DNA of 64,000 bases from Galerina marginata (Eukaryota > Basidiomycota > Agaricomycetes > Agaricales > Galerinaceae), in the NCBI GenBank assembly GCA_023014335.1, contig JAECYW010000002.1, positions 3,658,001 to 3,722,000 of the forward strand, read 5' to 3'. Positions 1 to 11,574 of the stretch are shown piece after piece; position 1 is the first letter of the stretch, and each line of letters opens with the position of its first letter. The position numbers were made by a program, and so were the translations under genes. The notes under the pieces are model-generated. The model worked only from the letters and a program-made list of their open reading frames with translations. It was not told the DNA's origin and did no database searches.

Positions 1-3000
1 CTCAAACTGGCCGCCCAACTGGGGCTTATTCTGTCATTGAAGAACGAGCACGACCTGTGGGAGAAGATTATCAGCCTTATCGGCTTCTTCGACTTGGATC
101 CCAATCGAGCGTTGGACATCATTCTTGACGTCCTCTCTCAGCATCTCACAACACACTATTCCTTTTTCCTCGCCCTGTTGTCATTTTCTCCCTGGTCCGG
201 TTCATATCGTCGCCCTCTTCCTGAAAATGAAGCCATGGATGTAAACCCCGATATCTCAGAAATGACTTACAGAGGCAAAAACTTGGACGAAGTTTTGACT
301 TTGGCGGAGGCACAAATAATATCTCCTGCTACTAAGTAGAGTGGTGGTGCTCGCGTGTTAGCTCAGGTCTTGGGACTCAAATTTAGCTACTATCAGGTTC
401 GTACTAGTATATGAAGTATCAACAAATTCTGACTTCCAGCAGTCAGCAGACGTGTCTGAACACACACCACGAAACCTCTTTCATACTGCTGCTATTTTAA
501 TCCGGGAGGGCTTCATTGCCTTAGAGGATCTGTATCCGCATGTAAGCACCATATTATTTTCTTCATCGATTAGTAGCTTAGTGCATTTCAGCTTTCACCA
601 AAGGACGAAGACATGGACGCTTTCCGGGAAGAATACCTGTCAGATGTTCGAACCAGAATATCTGGAGCAAAGAGCAGCCTGCTCGCAATGGCCGCGCCTC
701 CGGAATCAGGACCATCTTCATCTCAGTCAAAGCCTTTGGCGGCAGCCCCCCCTGAGCCAAAGAAGTTGGACTCGAAGAGCAGCAACTAGAAGGTCGGCCT
801 CTTGACAAGTCTCCTTGCTGTTGGTGCCCTCAAGCCTGCAATTGCCATTATGTCTAAGTTTCGGTGGTTGGTTGATGCCAATCCTGAAATTGCCGACCTC
901 ATGATACGCATCCTAAAAATCTCCATCTCCGCATTGTATGACAGCAAGTTTTCTAAGGATCGGAATCCAAGCTTTAACCGGCCAAAAGCGCGCTATGGCC
1001 CCTCTGGGTTAGTCCAACCTAATCCTCGCAAGCCGGTTTTAACCCTCTGGGCCCCAGTACCTCCCGGCACAAACATCATTGATTTTGTGTTCTTCTTTCC
1101 CGATTGGGCAGACAGAATACCAATCTGTAACTCCCTGGATGACCTAAAAGACGTTGTTGAACCACTCCTTCGTTTTATCGGTGTCCAGGTCTCACGAGAC
1201 CCTTTCTTCCTCACCAAATTTGTGAAGCTTGGTCGTCTGTATCTTCAGTCGCTTTTGGTTGATCCAATCACAAAAACTAGGAAGTTGATACTTGACGATG
1301 ATCCAAACATCCTATCACCACATTTTGGTTTACTGCTCTTCGACAATACCTTCTTCCGTCGCTGTCTCTTGTGAGGGGAAATGCTGTCTTCACTGTAGAG
1401 GTCTGGGCCATAATACGCTTGTACAGCACTTCTCATCGATGGAGACTATATGGTGAATGGCGAAATACCCACCAGTTGTATCCCGAGCTTCGCATTCGTG
1501 CGGTCCGGGCAGAACGAGAATCTAAGGGCATTCTTCGTCGATTATCACACAACACCATCGATTCTTTGTCGGGAGCTGTCGCAAAAATGTCCCACTTGAA
1601 CCCATGCATCTTTTTCACCCAAGCCGTCAATCAGGTTATGGCTTATGACAATCTCGCAGATGTCGTTATCCAAGCTTTGAAAAACGTGACTAACATGGGT
1701 TTCGATATTCTTGTTTTCATCGCAGTTGCCGCACTAGCAAATCCAGGCAAAGAACGAGTCAAAGACGACGGCGTCAATACTTCAGATTGGCTTCAAAGTA
1801 TGTGGATTTTCTCAACTGTTTGCCACCTTTACTCATCCTCGCCGTAGGTCTCGCGTCGTTCTTAGGAATGCTCTTCAGAAGATACGGCGCGGATCTTTCT
1901 GCGGTCCTCCAATACATTGTCCACCAGCTTACTTAGCAACAGACAGACCACAGAGATCGTGGTCCTGCGTGAACTGATCTGGAAGATGGCGGGTATCGAG
2001 CCTTTGCCCACTCTATCTGAATCGCAAATGGCTGCTATGGTGGGCGGGCCTGCGCTTCGTACCAAAGCCCTTGCATCTGCTGTTCGAGGAGCACCTCTAG
2101 ATCCAAGTGATATAGGGTTAAAAGGCCCTCAGCGTCTTGGGAAGAATCTGCTGGAATCATCCTTGGCCCTTCCTCTTCTTATCCAGGTCGCTCAACAACG
2201 CCAAGCATGTGTTTACAACGCGCCGAATGCTCACTTGAAATCACTGGCTGGTCTTTGTGATGCAGTACGTTTTTGACTCCAGTCCTTACATCATTACGGC
2301 TTTGACCTGGTATCTAGACGCATGGCGTCCTCTTGCAATATTTGGAAGTCTTAACATCTCCTTCGGTCATTTCTGCCGACGACTATGCCACCAAGATTTT
2401 GCCCCCTTTTCCAGAACTTGCCCAAGTTTATGGAATTTGCCCCCCAATATGTATGCAAATTATACGACCACTGCTCAACGCGTCCCTACTTGTTCGTACT
2501 TTAACCCTTTTATCCGGACGGCGCTCAACAGATGCAATAGACCTCGGCACTTGCTATGCAAGAGCAAGAACGCATTGCCAATGAAGAAGCAGAAAAACGC
2601 CTAAAAGCAGCCCTGACCGCGAAAAGAGAGCCTGGCTCCGCAGGCTCCCGTGTTGCCTCCCCAGCAATTGGGAACTCAGGGCCCTCTGACGTCCCAGATC
2701 CAAAAGCTGTTGCAGTAGGGGAACCTGAAATGGCGATGGAGGTAGATTCAGTACCCTCTGCCATATTACCAAAGGAGGATGTTCGTACTGCCCTCTGACA
2801 ATTTGTCTAAAGTATTTACTGTTCTTGCAGAGTCCTTGGCTCCCAGAACTTGCTGCACACTTTGATGATATCAAGGCTATCGCGCCTGGGAATGCATATG
2901 AAGTCATTGGGTCTGTAACACTGCTCATGCCATCGGTCATATTGCATCAAGCTAATGTTCTCTTATTTAGGCCTGGATTTTACCTCACTTTCTGGCAGTT

Positions 3001-3340
3001 GTCTACGTATGACTTGATGCCTCCAGGTTCTAAGTACGATGAAGAGGGCTCAAAGCTGAGAGCGTTGTCTCGACAGGAAGACTCTCAATACATCGCCGCA
3101 GACAGGTCATCGGATCGCTCGAAACGCCTAACAGCCGCTACGCATCGTAACCGGCGTGATAGGTATAATATGTTTGTGAATATTCTCGCCCAGGAATTCA
3201 AAGAGCAGACAATCTCGCGGGCGTTCACTATTAAGCGGTTGGCAAAATTACACCGTCTCAAGGTTAAGAAAACAAAGGCCAACTTCAAGTTAGTCCCACA
3301 AAATTCTGCCTACTCGTCTCATGGGGCGCTGATGCGCTGA
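1..3340 (+). pseudogene. THO2: THO2 (THO/TREX subunit) relic, 5' end outside window
   Basis: THO2 is the large scaffold of the THO complex, which couples transcription to mRNA export in the nucleus. The translation across several exons matches the family in order: DPNRALDIILDV near 100-130, LAQVLGLKFSYYQ (356-399), ALKPAIAIMSKF (828-860), ESKGILRRLSHNTIDSLSG (1520-1575), LRELIWKMAGIEPLP (1966-2010), DYATKILPPFPEL (2380-2420), FYLTFWQLSTYDLMPP (2975-3025) and FNM-like NMFVNILAQEFKEQ (3168-3215). Introns are retained (for example 1798-1847, 2262-2319, 2912-2970), so this is a DNA-level copy or a decayed original, not a retrocopy. Lesions seen: in-frame TAG at 337-339 and 788-790, a frameshift near 1300-1325, and an extra T near 1935 that creates a TAG. 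Family similarity stops at about 3340, inside the region usually followed by several hundred more residues. A functional copy probably exists elsewhere; this one is very unlikely to give full-length protein. Confidence 0.85.
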
Positions 3341-3394
3341 CTCGGAACGGCGCCGAAGACTCAAATTTCTAATATACCTCTTTATTATCTTGCT

Positions 3395-4367
3395 TGTGGT
3401 CATGCTCGCATGCATGACTGGTTGTAAGAAGACCTTTCCGAGAATTTCAGTCTCACAAAGTACAAGGTCTAAGTTGTTGAATCTACTGACAGTGAAATTA
3501 CATTTCCTGGGGGATTACGTCCGTCATAGACGTCTGTTTGGTACGACTGACTCTTATTCTATGCAACTTGTGAGTTGCAGTCTTTTTACAGTCCTTGAAG
3601 TTTGTATTCTGATATTTGGCTGCTAGGGTGAATTGGCTCACCGCCTCGTCAAACGATTCTATAGCCTTACGAATAAGAAGGAAGCAGAGAAGCAGATTAG
3701 CAAGAAGTACACTATGTAGACTTTGTGCTCTTCATCCGGCTGAACATCTCGAAGAACTCGAGGCAACCAAAAGTGCACGCCTAGAAGACCGTCATATCAT
3801 TTCCGACTCATGCAATTCACCATGAAACATTTTTTCTTTTGTTCACAAAATGCAGGTGATCTGGCAAAAAAGGTTTGCACTTTCTTATCTACTCATATCT
3901 GGTTTCCATGTTGATTATTCTCTCCGAGTTTCATTCCCAAGCTACAGGACCGCCTTCTTGGCCGTCTACTTGAACGCAACTTCGAGGGCGAAAATGCATT
4001 TTCGAATGATGAATGCAACACGGTTCATCTCGTGAATTCCACTATATTCCGATTGCGCACAGCCCGTATCAATTACACGACCTATGATATGCGACGAGCC
4101 TATGACCTCGACCTGGATGACGCCCTTCATGACCACGATGACGGTAATGAAGACCGAGGTTTTGAGATGCCTCAAGAGGGACGACATGGTGAGCATCTAG
4201 ATGTGGATTTAGAAGGAGATAGTGAAGAGGAGGATAGCGATGATGACGAAGAGGATGAAGATGACGATGGAGACGGCGACGACGACAATAACGAGAACGA
4301 CGAGAACGGCGATGACAAGCAGGAGGAGGCAGATGACGAAAACGACACTGGTTACGAGGAGTTCTGA
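3395..4367 (+). pseudogene. Decayed transposon-associated ORF (KRFYxxTNK / NYTTYDMRR family)
   Basis: This stretch resembles a large ORF family repeated in Agaricomycete genomes and commonly linked to DNA transposons; the function is unknown. Visible pieces are ITFPGGLRPS followed by TSVWYD (about 3500-3550), an intron at 3568-3626, GELAHRLVKRFYSLTNKKEA (3629-3690), LQDRLLGRLLERNFEGENAF (3945-4005) and ARINYTTYDMRRAYD (4062-4106). The last piece runs into a long Asp/Glu-rich tail (4200-4360). In the frame that restores these motifs there are stops at about 3474 (TAA), 3525 (TAG), 3543 (TGA) and 3718 (TAG), plus frame changes. A related, also broken, copy lies on the minus strand at 29.5-31.0 kb. 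The fragment directly abuts the truncated THO2 relic. The acidic tail may be a later fusion or the natural C terminus. Confidence 0.6.
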
Positions 4368-4529
4368 TACCTATGTAGTAATTTATATACAATTCTAAAG
4401 TCCTTTGTGTTTAGGAGAAATATGGCGGCAGGGACTGGTCATGCGTCGGAAGATCAAAGATGGCAGCGGTGGACACACTCGAGGTCCTATATAATTTATA
4501 GGTCAGCAAAATTATCCTAGCTCTTAGCG

Positions 4530-7500
4530 TTAAGAAAGAGACTTACAGTCTGCTTGGGGGTTGTCGTTGTTGTAGTAATTGGTGAGGTCGTAATAGTTGG
4601 GGTGGTGGTCATATTGGTAGTCGTCAATGTCACCTGCCAAAATATCATCTAATGACGGTGGTGTAGGGTCGTTGCCGGCGGTACTGGTGGATGCTGTAGT
4701 GTCATTTGTCAACGTTTGTAGTGGGATCATCTACCCAGCGGAGGTTGAATGCTGTCTTTAAGGTACAGGCAATAAGAAGAAAATACTCACCGCCTTGTCC
4801 GGTGTCCAATCAGCCAACCCCCCTCGCAAACGTGGCAGAGACAAGTCAGACGAAGGGGTCACACCAAACTTCTTACTTGTAAACAGCAAATATTCAATGT
4901 TAATATGCCATAGTAAAATGTGAGGGACTCACAGGCCTTCTTGCCACCACATTTGGTACGTGTCATGGAGAACACCATTAACGTCGTTTTCCAAAGCCTT
5001 GGACACCTCGACCAGAAAGTAGAGAAAATACTTTTGGTAGTCCTTAGCAGACACCGACAGTTTAAGTTGGGCCGAGGAACCTTCCCGGTAATGGTGAAGA
5101 CGACAGAGTATCTGTACTTTTAGTGAGAATCATATCACAAACTGACTAGTAATTCAACTCACCACGGTCAGACACAAGGCCACAACCACTGGTGTGACGG
5201 TGTTTTTGAACCCCTGAGGGAATGCCCTACCTGGAGAAGTTGCCTTCAAGAATAAGAATACCATGACCAGGTCTCGAAGGCAGTCGTGGTTCCATACCCC
5301 CTGGGAACCCTTCAAAAACTGTTCGATAAATAAGCAACAATGACAAAAAATTGACAGTACGTCTTTGAACTTCCCACCATGGGCGAAGGCCATGGGAGTA
5401 TTGTCCATTCCAGGCTCGACGTCCAATTGGCCCTCGCTGAGTGTGATTGATTTGACCACGTATTTAGAGGCGGCAGTTTCATCGTCGCCAGATGATGCCA
5501 TACGATCCTGGATCCTACTTTGAAGGTATCTACCGAACACATCGACGACGTTTGACCTAGGTTTCAGGGGATCAACAAAAGTCAGATCCTTCAGGTCACC
5601 GCGGTGGTGCGCGCAGGTTGCACAAATCTATATTCCAAGCTGATTAGTCTATAAGCAGATAGGGTAAATAAGCGTACTAGATAAAGTATGTTTGGATCGA
5701 TTAGCACCTGCTCGCCCTCTTTCCCTGGCAAAAAATTAAGTGATTAAGTGCTAAAATTGTAGTGAAGCGAAAGAACGTACGCAGTTCCTTGTTGTTGGCC
5801 CAAATAAGGCAATTTTGGGCCAGAAAGTCAAAGTACGTTCTGAATGGGCTGTTGATGTAATAAAAGACAAGACCCATACAGAATGAGTAACAGAAGAAGG
5901 CTTTCTTGGCCCATTGGATGACGGCAACGTCAGCAGCGGAGTAAGCCTTGAGATTCGGGTGCGGTTTGGAGCTCCTAGTACCAGCAGCCATAGGCACTGT
6001 AGTCTGTCTGTTTGGCTTGTTCCTGCGTTTCACTCCGCCGGGGACTGAGCCGGAGGCAGAGCGGGTTGAACCCACTGTCTCTGTGGTGACACTTCGGCTA
6101 CTGTAGTCAGTATAATTTTCCAGGTCAACAGTGCGAAAGGCGTTGGGCTGGAGGAAAGGCCCGTCACTTCCAAGATTCTGAAAAGCAGAGCATTTACATG
6201 AAGTAAAATATATAAAAATATATAAGAGAAGAGCTTACCTGAAGAGGCGCCTCCCAGCGCTGTTGGAATGTCTGATGATTGTCCGGGACGTGGGAATAAT
6301 CTCGGACGTGGAAGACAGGCAGTTGTTTCCACTGTGAATCCCCTGGTATGCAAGCGGGTTTAGACTTGGGAGTGCGCTGGAAGTCTCACACGAACCGTGA
6401 ATTCTGGATCCCACCTCCTGGGGAGGCTGAATAGTAGCATAATAGCCTATAGAAAAGTATCAGAATACCAGTGGGGTAGTAGCGTGTAAGTGTTGCACAA
6501 ACCTTGACCTGGGGCGCCAGTGCTGGAACTAGATAGGGCTGGCCTGGGTTCCACCTCCGGGGGGGGCCAAATGGCGGGATAATAGGCTGTAGAAAATTAT
6601 CAGAATACCAGTGGGGTAATAGCCTGTAAGTATTGCACGAACTGGAATAGTCTTGACCCCCGCGCGCCGCACTATATTGGACTGGCGAGGGTTCCACCTC
6701 CGGGGGAGGCTGAATGGCGGGATAATAGGCTGTAGAAAATTATCAGAATACCAGTAGGGTAATAGCCTGTAAGTGTTGCACGAACTGGAATAGTCTTGAC
6801 CCCCGCGCGCCGCACTATATTGGACTGGCGAGGGTTCCACCTCCGGGGGAGGCTGAATGGCGGGATAATAGGCTGTAGAAAATTATCAGAATACCAGTGG
6901 GGTAATAGCCTGTAAGTTTTGCACGAACTGGAATAGTCTTGACCCCCGCGCGCCGCACTATATTGGACTGGCGAGGGTTCCACCTCCGGGGGAGGCCGAA
7001 TGGCGGGATAATAGGCTGTAGAAAATTATCAGAATACTAGTGGGGTAATAGCCTGTAAGTTTTGCACGAACTGGAATAGTCTTGACCCCCGCGCGCCGCA
7101 CTATATTGGACTGGCGAGGGTTCCACCTCCGGGGGAGGCTGAATGGCGGGATAATAGGCTGTAGAAAATTATCAGAATACCAGTAGGGTAATAGCCTGTA
7201 AGTGTTGCACGAACTGGAATAGTCTTGACCCCCGCGCGCCGCACTATATTGGACTGGCGAGGGTTCCACCTCCGGGGGAGGCTGAATGGCGGGATAATAG
7301 GCTGTAGAAAATTATCAGAATACCAGTGGGGTAATAGCCTGTAAGTTTTGCACGAACTGGAATAGTCTTGACCCCCGCGCGCCGCACTATATTGGACTGG
7401 CGAGGGTTCCACCTCCGGGGGAGGCCGAATGGCGGGATAATAGGCTGTAGAAAATTATCAGAATACTAGTGGGGTAATAGCCTGTAAGTGTTGCACGAAC

Positions 7501-8067
7501 TGGAATAGTCTTGACCCGCGCGCGCCGCACTATATTGGACTGGCGAGGGTTCCACCTCCGGGGGAGGCTGAATGGCGGGATAATAGGCTGTAGAAAATTA
7601 TCAGAATACCAGTGGGGTAATAGCCTGTAAGTTTTGCACGAACTGGAATAGTCTTGACCCCCGCGCGCCGCACTATATTGGACTGGCGAGGGTTCCACCT
7701 CCGGGGGAGGCCGAATGGCGGGATAATAGGCTGTAGAAAATTATCAGAATACCAGTAGGGTAATAGCCTGTAAGTTTTGCACGAACTGGAATAGTCTTGA
7801 CCCGCGCGCGCCGCACTATATTGGACTGGCGAGGGTTCCACCTCCGGGGGAGGCTGAATGGCGGGATAATAGGCTGTAGAAAATTATCAGAATACTAGTG
7901 GGGTAAAAGCCTGTAAGTGTTGCACGAACCAGAGACGCCTTGACCTGGGGCGCTAGTAGATTGGGCTGGCCCGGGTTCCTCCTCCGGGGGAGACCAAGCA
8001 GTGGGATAGCCTGTAAAAATCATCAGACTAGAGAAAACGAGGAGTTCTCCTACATACCGGATGCCAT
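4530..8067 (-). CDS. Repeat-rich protein with C-terminal DUF6532-like region
   Basis: Multi-exon minus-strand gene. The start ATG (8065-8067) begins a 10-nt exon (8058-8067); exon 2 is 7930-8010. Next come nine exons of exactly 87 nt, one of 84 nt (6503-6586) and one of 51 nt (6396-6446), all in phase 1. Each 87-nt exon encodes a 29-residue unit, THR followed by YYPAIQPPPEVEPSPVQYSA and then ARGGQDYS. Further exons give QWKQLPVFHVRDYSHVPDN (about 6240-6345), then ADVAVIQWAKKAFFCYSFCM and FRTYFDFLAQNCLIWANNKE (5780-6180), GKEGEQVLIDPNILYL (about 5685-5735), VFGRYLQSRIQDRM, FPQGFKNTVTPVVVALCLTV (5160-5550) and DYQKYFLYFLVEVSKALEND (about 4960-5105). The last ORF ends at 4530. The C-terminal part reads like the fungal DUF6532 domain, assigned from memory. 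Function unknown. Splice sites are inferred, but frame is kept across all of them, arguing for a live gene. Confidence 0.7.
6503..7929 (-). repeat. Tandem array of exon-plus-intron units, 143-bp period
   Basis: A landmark (plus-strand ctgtagaaaattatc) recurs at 6587, 6730, 6873, 7016, 7159, 7302, 7445, 7588, 7731 and 7874, exactly 143 bp apart each time. On the minus strand each unit splits into an 87-nt exon and a 56-nt intron that starts GTTCGT, has CTGATAAT as branch site and ends TTTCTACAG. Exon length is a multiple of three, so units can be gained or lost without shifting frame. Diverged copies flank both ends (exons 7930-8010 and 6396-6446). Intron variants run in an A-B-C order that repeats every 429 bp (6730-7158 and 7159-7587). 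Confidence 0.9.
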
Positions 8068-8375
8068 AGGAAAGGACAGATGATCGCCCTTGAAAAAAAA
8101 AACAGCCGAACGCAGGCTTTTAAAGCAGGAGTTTCCTTATCGCACACAAATAGAATGGCTAGACATGGAAATCACACTGAATCAATCAGCAGGTTACAAC
8201 AATTCTGTCCAGAGATGATAGATAAGTACATGAAAAGATAGGTTAAAAGTTCAAGCCATCAAGGAGTGAAGAACGTGTAAAGAAATGAAGCTACAGATGG
8301 CAAAAATCGAACGAACGTTCTAAGTACTGAAATATCATACAAGCTGATAGGTCCGGTTCACCGTTTTGCCTATCG

Positions 8376-9117
8376 TCAGTCCATGTCTTCGTCGTCTCCA
8401 TAAATACATGATTCCTCATAATCTGTCGTGTGGTCGTAATGAACAATGACTGGCAGCAAATTCCCAAGGAGGTTCTGGGGAAGCCCCGGAAGAACCTTTC
8501 GGTTGTGGAACCAGGTTGTGACTTTGCTGACTTGAGAGTTGGCTTCCTTAACACGGTTGTTTGCTTCCCCGAGCAGATCATTGAGATGGGTTAACTGCGT
8601 TCTCAATTCAACTGCTTGCAAAGAGAGAAGCTTTTCTTCAGCTTCAAGGAGGTCCCGTGTGGCGGATGCCAGGTCCATGGCTGCCTGGCCAGTGAGGGCT
8701 GAGAAGTGACGTCCTAAACCGGCACCTTGTTGTAATACACGGGCCTCTTGGAGGCATTTCCGAGCCACATCCTCTGCAGCAATGGCGGAGTCTCGACGGA
8801 TTTGAGCTAATTCCAGGCGCACTTGCGCTTTATACTCTTCAGAGTCGAGCTTTTCACACTAGGATGCAAACCAAATGAATATAATTGAGTAAGATGGATA
8901 ATGAACACAATTTGCTCAGGCGTACATGTTTGCGGAGCTCGTCATTGTAATGAAGAGCTGATTTGATGGCTGCCGCCGGTCTAATCAAGAACGGGTGAGC
9001 AACATCCTTGCCAATGGATTTTCGGATTGGCAAGCGACTATCAGGACTGTCTGGGGGGGTGGTAGGAGTGTTGGAAGAGGGGGCGGAGCTGGACACTTGG
9101 GAACAGACTGACGACAT
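8376..9117 (-). CDS. Hypothetical coiled-coil protein, about 225 residues
   Basis: Two exons. Exon 1 runs from ATG at 9117 to about 8926 and encodes a Ser/Pro/Thr-rich head (SSSAPSSNTPTTPPDSPDS) followed by FLIRPAAAIKSALHYNDELR. An intron starts GTACGC (about 8925) and ends TCCTAG near 8861. Exon 2 begins CEKLDSEEYKAQVRLEL and continues to a TAG-type stop at 8376 after an acidic end (DDEDMD). Residues about 70-190 are rich in Ala, Glu, Leu and Gln with heptad character (AIAAEDVARKCLQEA, LLEAEEKLLSLQAVELR), predicting a long coiled coil. Homologues of this layout are common uncharacterised proteins in Agaricomycetes. It sits 300 bp from the exon-array gene, same strand. Confidence 0.6.
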
Positions 9118-10620
9118 CTCACTAAGGCAGACGATGAATCGACTCGGACATAAATGGGGGACACCCAGTAATTGTCACCTGAGCGTGGAATTCAAGCATG
9201 AAATGAAGTTCATGATGCATCAACAAAGTCAAATAATACTAACCAGAGAAAAGTAAAGCTCCGAACAACCAGTCACCAAACCGACAGTCCCTTATGGAGG
9301 CGTCGAGGTGGGACGTCTAGCTCTCAAGACAAGCGACGGACCAGCCGCAATGCCAAGGGATACAAATTCAGTGATGCGTGCTCAAACCAAACAACATTTC
9401 ACGTATGGATAACGGCCTGACCTTTTACCTGATCAATGAACTCACTTGGCTCTTTGTCGCAATAGCGGAAGGGTGTTGTAGCTTGAGGCTTGAGGTATGG
9501 TGAACGTTGAGGTTCGTTCGTTGTTAGCATTGTGGAGACGCTGACAGTACTTATACTTGTGTTTGAGCGACAGGGTTGTCAAATTGGCGTGCTCCCTGCC
9601 TGAATTCCTAAATGGTCAACTTCCAGAGCTCTCCCATCTCCGGGAGAGGTTCACGTATTAATTTAGGAGGGGCTCTCAACTTGGCAATGCTTATTCGGGA
9701 CTAGGGAGACGAAGTGCGTTGGAGCACTGTCAATTCAATCGTGGGCCAGAATTGTAATTCCTCCCTTGGACAGTCTTGTAAGTCACACAGTACAAGTGAT
9801 TATCTCTTCCACTGCACCCGTGACGATGCAAATTTGGCAGCGAAAAACCTTCGAGGGTCAATCCTTGCTCCTGTCCGTTATGTTGTGCTCAGCAGGTCCG
9901 CCATCTCTGACGTACGCTCCCGACAGGACGGAATTTGTGTAGGCCTGTGCTTCCACTCTGAAAACCCCAGTACTTACGCGCAACCACTCCGTCCTCAGGA
10001 TTGCTCCGTGGACAATTACTGAAGTTTGGCTCTCTTTCGTGTGCCACGCAGAGACTGGACATTTTGTGTATGACACACAAAGTCTGGGCTTTGGGGACGT
10101 CAGCAATAAATAAACTCGCACCTGAGCCGCAGGGTAGTTGCGAGGAGCAAGTTTATGACCGAGGAACTCTGCGAGTAGATTGTGATTGCCGCTGATTAGG
10201 GCTTGGATGTTGTGCCCGAAAGATCAACGACTGGAGCTCTCCGGGTACTCCCATCGCTGACGAAACACTGGGATGCTGAAGTACTGGAGCTCCCTCGTTG
10301 CCTAAGGAGCCGTTAAGCTATCGACCCTTGGCAATCGGCGGTTTGGCTGTCAGTCCAGGACTGCTCCTGGGGTGACTCGTTTTGCGCAATACTCCCAAGC
10401 TCTGAAGTTAGGAGCGTTGAATCAATAATCTCTTCGTTTATTCAGGGCTACAGAACGGCGCTCTGGAGTTCTGTATGTCTTTCTTAACAGAAAACGGTGG
10501 AGCGCCGGAAAGAACGGCAGAGGGAAGTTGCTATGAGCTTTCTATCTGAGCTTTTAATAGCAGGCAACGTGGGGGATATCTAGACGCTCTAACATGCCGA
10601 CTTCCCGTATTCGCATCCCT
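9118..10620. other. No recognisable gene
   Basis: I see only short open frames with no family resemblance and no clear intron-linked exons. The 5' part (9118-9560) may hold the promoter and 5' UTR of the coiled-coil gene. Confidence 0.5.
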
Positions 10621-10654
10621 CCTAGACAAAACGTATGCTCGAGACCGTGTTCAA

Positions 10655-11178
10655 CTTTTGCTCGCTGACATTGAGCGTTATAGGCAAGATACTCTCCAGT
10701 GCGCGCCGTCCTCTTTGGAACGGTGTCCGCAAATCCCGTCTCACTACCAATTCAAACACGGATTGCAGAAGACCTTCGCAGCCCTCTCGTTGAGGAGGCG
10801 CTTTCGGGGATGGAAACCCAGTCCCGAGTCCATGATGTCCAAGTCACTGTACGCCGAGGGCGCGGTGTCCACCGCTTCCATATCTTCTTCAAGAATCACA
10901 GCTTCCTCCCTATCAATGCTTCGATTCTGGCGCTAGTTCCTGGCAGACAATGGCACGGCGATATTTTGGTGATGCGATTAGGGGTCAAAATTGATGGAGT
11001 TGTTAATCTTCGAGCTGAGGATGGGCCGCTCGTTAGATATACCCTTAGACGGTATGAGATGCCTGCTCAGAGTTGTGAACATGGCGTAACATCCCTTTCA
11101 TATCAGGTTTCTTCGAGCTGTACAACAAGGAAAAAGGTTAACAGTTCCAAACGACCTACAGCTCTAATTATTATTTGA
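10655..11178 (+). pseudogene. Possible decayed hypothetical ORF
   Basis: The frame LLADIERYRQDTLQ (10655-10698) ends and the reading continues in another frame from 10699 (RAVLFGTVSANPVSLPIQTR) to a stop at 11178. The later part contains GRQWHGDILVMRLG and RAEDGPLVRYTLRR, which reads like real protein. The frame change at about 10698 has no convincing intron, so I treat it as a frameshifted copy of an unrecognised fungal protein. Function unknown. Confidence 0.3.
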
Positions 11179-11574
11179 ACGCTGCGGAAAGGAATGGCGA
11201 ATGGTAGACCAGCTGGACAGGGCCGCAGTGGACGCTGTCGTGGTGAGGAAGTAATTCTTACTTAATACGGGCCGGACTGATCAAAAATAAGGGAAGTTAC
11301 ATACAGAAATTCATTTGTCAGCCCGGGTATTGATCCAGAGACCGGAGTCGAGACTGTTGCGCTCATGCACGCTGTAGGAATACCAGGGTAGTTTGCATCA
11401 GATGCAAGACAGCTTTTGTAATGTGAAATAACTTGAGCACAGTAACGAGATTGTAACTAGGGATCGCTCTATTATGTAATGTCATCTCTGGGGTGCTTCG
11501 CCTCTTCGTTATAATCCCACTGGATCCGGCATCGACAGGGTTGATTTCCGTGTCAATGTCGGGTGTCCGCCGTC

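Noticed and set aside
2520..2560. Possible third frameshift in the THO2 relic
   Set aside because: A 49-nt intron (GTTCGT to CAATAG) joins ASLL to TSALAMQEQERIANEE in phase, so no lesion is needed.
4069..4392. Minus-strand ORF rich in Arg, His and Pro opposite the acidic tail
   Set aside because: It is the antisense shadow of the GAT/GAC/GAG-rich stretch and has no independent support.
6386..7841. Seven overlapping 103-codon minus-strand ORFs, each starting MEPSPVQYS
   Set aside because: They are artefacts of reading through the 56-nt introns of the exon array; starts are spaced by the 143-bp unit and no separate genes are implied.
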